Part shown: one piece after another, positions 4,583-5,626 of the stretch
How the letters are laid out: the number at the start of each line of letters is the position of its first letter
Numbering within the stretch: the stretch's first letter is position 1
Assembly: GCA_041480845.1 (NCBI GenBank)
Contig: JBGPAU010000031.1
Location: 1 to 5,626 of the forward strand
DNA: 5,626 nt
Direction: 5' to 3'
Origin: LCIL01 sp041480845
GTDB taxonomy: Bacteria > Patescibacteriota > Microgenomatia > UBA8517
Notes under the pieces: generated by a model
What the model was told of the DNA's origin: nothing
Database searches by the model: none
Seen by the model: the letters and a program-made list of their open reading frames with translations, nothing else
Position numbers and translations under genes: made by a program

Positions 4583-4610
4583 ATGATAGCCTGTGTATGT
4601 AAAGTGTCAA
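4583..4610 (-). promoter_or_regulatory. Promoter of the coiled-coil protein gene, leaderless type
   Basis: On the minus strand TTGACA (4610-4605), a 16-bp spacer and TATCAT (4588-4583) are followed by seven bases (TAAATCA) and ATG 4575. This is one of the two clearest promoters in the window. No Shine-Dalgarno is present between the -10 and the start. Confidence 0.65.
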
Positions 4611-4647
4611 CGGTATTCTTCCCGGTATTTCTTTGGACAACCTATAC

Positions 4648-4905
4648 CTATTTCATTTTATTCCACACCCAGGTTGCAACCCAACCAAATACGTAGCCGA
4701 CCACAAACGTAAAGATTACCAAAACAAGTGCCGTGGTCATATTAAATGCACCGACCTTGAATGGACTGTTTAGGAAATGCAGACCGAAAATAAAATTCAG
4801 CCAGCCTTGGGCCCAACCAAAACCTACCATCGCCACCCAAACCAAATGACAAAAGCTGATTAAGGCTCCGCAATAAAGTCCGACTGTATTAGGATTAAAC
4901 TTCAT
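4648..4905 (-). CDS. Small membrane protein with two predicted helices, 85 residues
   Basis: The protein begins MKFNPNTVGLYCGALISF. It has two hydrophobic helices at about residues 8-30 and 57-80, joined by a loop with GLHFLNSPFKVGAF, and ends WVATWVWNKMK. The layout and the N-terminal MK-NP and C-terminal WN-K motifs resemble small two-helix membrane proteins often seen as hypotheticals in CPR and other bacteria (DUF5676-like). That link is from memory and tentative. ATG 4905 was preferred over the in-frame GTG 4914 because GAGG (4918-4915) then has a 9-base spacing; from GTG it would abut the start. The stop is TAG. It lies 24 bp after the stop of the 86-residue gene, so the two are probably cotranscribed. 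Confidence 0.75.
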   Translation of the reverse strand: MKFNPNTVGLYCGALISFCHLVWVAMVGFGWAQGWLNFIFGLHFLNSPFKVGAFNMTTALVLVIFTFVVGYVFGWVATWVWNKMK

Positions 4906-4914
4906 CTTTCTCAC

Positions 4915-4923
4915 CCTCTTCCC
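4915..4923 (-). promoter_or_regulatory. Shine-Dalgarno-like site of the small membrane protein gene
   Basis: GGGAAGAGG on the minus strand ends 9 bases before ATG 4905. It is the only convincing ribosome binding site in the window, and it belongs to the gene that follows another gene closely. The other genes have a -10 hexamer in that place. Confidence 0.5.
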
Positions 4924-4929
4924 AATTAA

Positions 4930-5190
4930 TTATACTGCTCCTGAAAATTCTGAGCGCGTCATGGCGCGCATGTCAGCAAGAAGTTCGAGGCCTGCCTCGC
5001 CAAGAAGCTCTGTCTTTTGCAGCCTTTCCCTGGTCCTGATATCATTAAGGGCCGATGCCGCTTCTTCATCTGTACCATGGATAATCTTTTGTCTTATTTC
5101 CACCGGTAGTGCATCCACCTGATGGACATCTACCTCTTTAAACCTATCGGCAAAATACTTTGGAATAAATTGCCATTTTCTTTCCGGCAT
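4930..5190 (-). CDS. Hypothetical protein, 86 residues
   Basis: I do not recognise this protein. It has 86 residues and is soluble and probably helical. The N-terminus is basic/aromatic (MPERKWQFIPKYFADRFKEV), followed by DVHQVDALPVEIRQKIIHGTDEEAASALNDI, which looks like two or three amphipathic helices, and a leucine-rich C-terminus (ELLGEAGLELLADM). The start at ATG 5190 is supported by a perfect TATAAT ending 6 bases upstream. It is the probable first gene of an operon with the membrane protein gene at 4905, 24 bp downstream. Its TAA stop overlaps a second TATAAT (4934-4929). Coding is supported by promoter position and operon spacing. Confidence 0.7.
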   Translation of the reverse strand: MPERKWQFIPKYFADRFKEVDVHQVDALPVEIRQKIIHGTDEEAASALNDIRTRERLQKTELLGEAGLELLADMRAMTRSEFSGAV

Positions 5191-5202
5191 GAGGCTATTA
5201 TA
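5191..5202 (-). promoter_or_regulatory. -10 element and leaderless start of the 86-residue protein gene
   Basis: TATAAT (5202-5197) is followed by AGCCTC and ATG 5190 on the minus strand. At 17 bp spacing the -35 position reads TTCGGT, a poor match. That hexamer lies inside the palindromic repeat at 5209-5228. Confidence 0.5.
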
Positions 5203-5208
5203 TTACAA

Positions 5209-5261
5209 TCCTGAGTCATACCGAAGGACTACTCTTGAAAATCCTAAGTGAAACTGAAGGA
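5209..5261. repeat. Two diverged copies of the CCTGAG...GAAGG repeat
   Basis: TCCTGAGTCATACCGAAGGA (5209-5228) and TCCTAAGTGAAACTGAAGGA (5242-5261) match at 16 of 20 positions, in the same orientation and 13 bp apart. They lie in the gap between the gene ending at 5269 and the gene starting at 5190. They share CCTnAG and GAAGG, with 7 bases between, with the inserts at 1816 and 4279. The outer CCT and AGG can pair, so each is a short imperfect palindrome. Confidence 0.5.
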
Positions 5262-5268
5262 GACGAGA

Positions 5269-5626
5269 TCAAGGCTTGAGAAATGTAATTAGATCCTTAT
5301 AGAAAGATTTTCCCCAAAGATATTTATCTTTATCTCTTAAAGTCTTGCCAAATTTAACTTTTCCAACTTTAGGCAAATATTCATTAAAATATTTCTCAAC
5401 TCGATTTTTTCTTCCCGAAATGTCATCTATCTTTAACTGCCCCCGAACTCTTACGTCATAAATTGTAAAATTGTTAGGGTATAAAACAGTCAAAATAGCC
5501 GAAGCCATGGGTAGATGAAATTTCCATTTGTCCAATAAAATCTTTAATTTCTTTTCTTTTCCTTTAGCATTAAAAATTTGACTGGTAAGGATCTTTATAA
5601 CACTGTCCAGATTACCCTTTTTGAGA
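5269..5626 (-). CDS. C-terminal part of an uncharacterised protein, possibly helix-hairpin-helix/glycosylase-like fold (5' end beyond window)
   Basis: The frame is open from the right edge (first full codon at 5625) to TGA 5271-5269, giving 118 codons, so the true start lies outside. An internal TTG at 5535 is not the start, because the frame continues upstream with normal composition (LKKGNLDSVIKILTSQIFNA). The core LPMASAILTVLYPNNFTIYDVRV, then LRDKDKYLWGKSFYKD near the C-terminus, fit a pattern I recall from small uncharacterised proteins: ASAILxxLxPxxFxIxDxRV followed by LRxxDxxLW. The first part resembles the helix-hairpin-helix plus Asp region of HhH-GPD DNA glycosylases. That link is tentative and no glycine-rich GVG hairpin is present. 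It is separated from the next gene by 78 bp holding two palindromic repeats. Confidence 0.7.
   Translation of the reverse strand, partial: LKKGNLDSVIKILTSQIFNAKGKEKKLKILLDKWKFHLPMASAILTVLYPNNFTIYDVRVRGQLKIDDISGRKNRVEKYFNEYLPKVGKVKFGKTLRDKDKYLWGKSFYKDLITFLKP

Noticed and set aside
4611..4633. Direct repeat CGGTATTCTT / CGGTATTTCTT upstream of the coiled-coil gene
   Set aside because: It is a single short near-repeat of low complexity upstream of the -35. It is not distinguishable from chance.

Overview
The window looks like a bacterial chromosome fragment from a small-genome lineage. A Microgenomates/Patescibacteria (CPR) type genome is my best guess. This rests on the single recognisable housekeeping gene (an MltG/YceG peptidoglycan transglycosylase), the many short lineage-specific hypothetical proteins, and start regions built for leaderless transcripts. 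TAA, TAG and TGA all act as stops, so the TGA-to-glycine code of Gracilibacteria/SR1 is not in use. The taxonomy is inference and is not proven by the sequence.

Layout. At 1-168 a minus-strand gene leaves the window. It diverges across a 65-bp promoter region from a plus-strand gene (234-866) for a protein with a cysteine-rich, zinc-ribbon-like C-terminus. That gene converges, with a 7-bp gap, on an unrecognised minus-strand gene (874-1446). From there to the right edge everything is on the minus strand: mltG (1940-2914), an unrecognised 260-residue protein (3194-3976), a short coiled-coil protein (4318-4575), a two-helix membrane protein (4648-4905) that follows an 86-residue protein (4930-5190) as a likely two-gene operon, and the C-terminal part of a gene entering from the right edge (5269-5626).

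Three intergenic gaps (1447-1939, 2915-3193, 3977-4317) are not empty. Each holds one copy of a 250-370 bp repeat family in the same orientation. The copies share a nearly identical left core (29 of 29 bases identical between two copies), a mid motif and a right hairpin motif in the same order. The sequence between these motifs differs, but each copy still folds into long stems, some with 11 uninterrupted pairs. A smaller palindromic repeat sits in the loop of the right-hand hairpin in two copies and is absent from the third. This family is the most unusual thing in the window.

Second, the starts follow one plan. At six genes a -10-like hexamer ends only 5-7 bases before the ATG, and at a seventh it ends 10 bases before. 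Four of these share the string GGCATG at the start. This indicates leaderless or nearly leaderless mRNAs. The one gene with a clear Shine-Dalgarno-like sequence is the downstream member of the operon. The ends of the repeat elements lie next to or inside these promoters and may shape expression of the neighbouring genes. No tRNA, rRNA, CRISPR array or transposase gene is visible.
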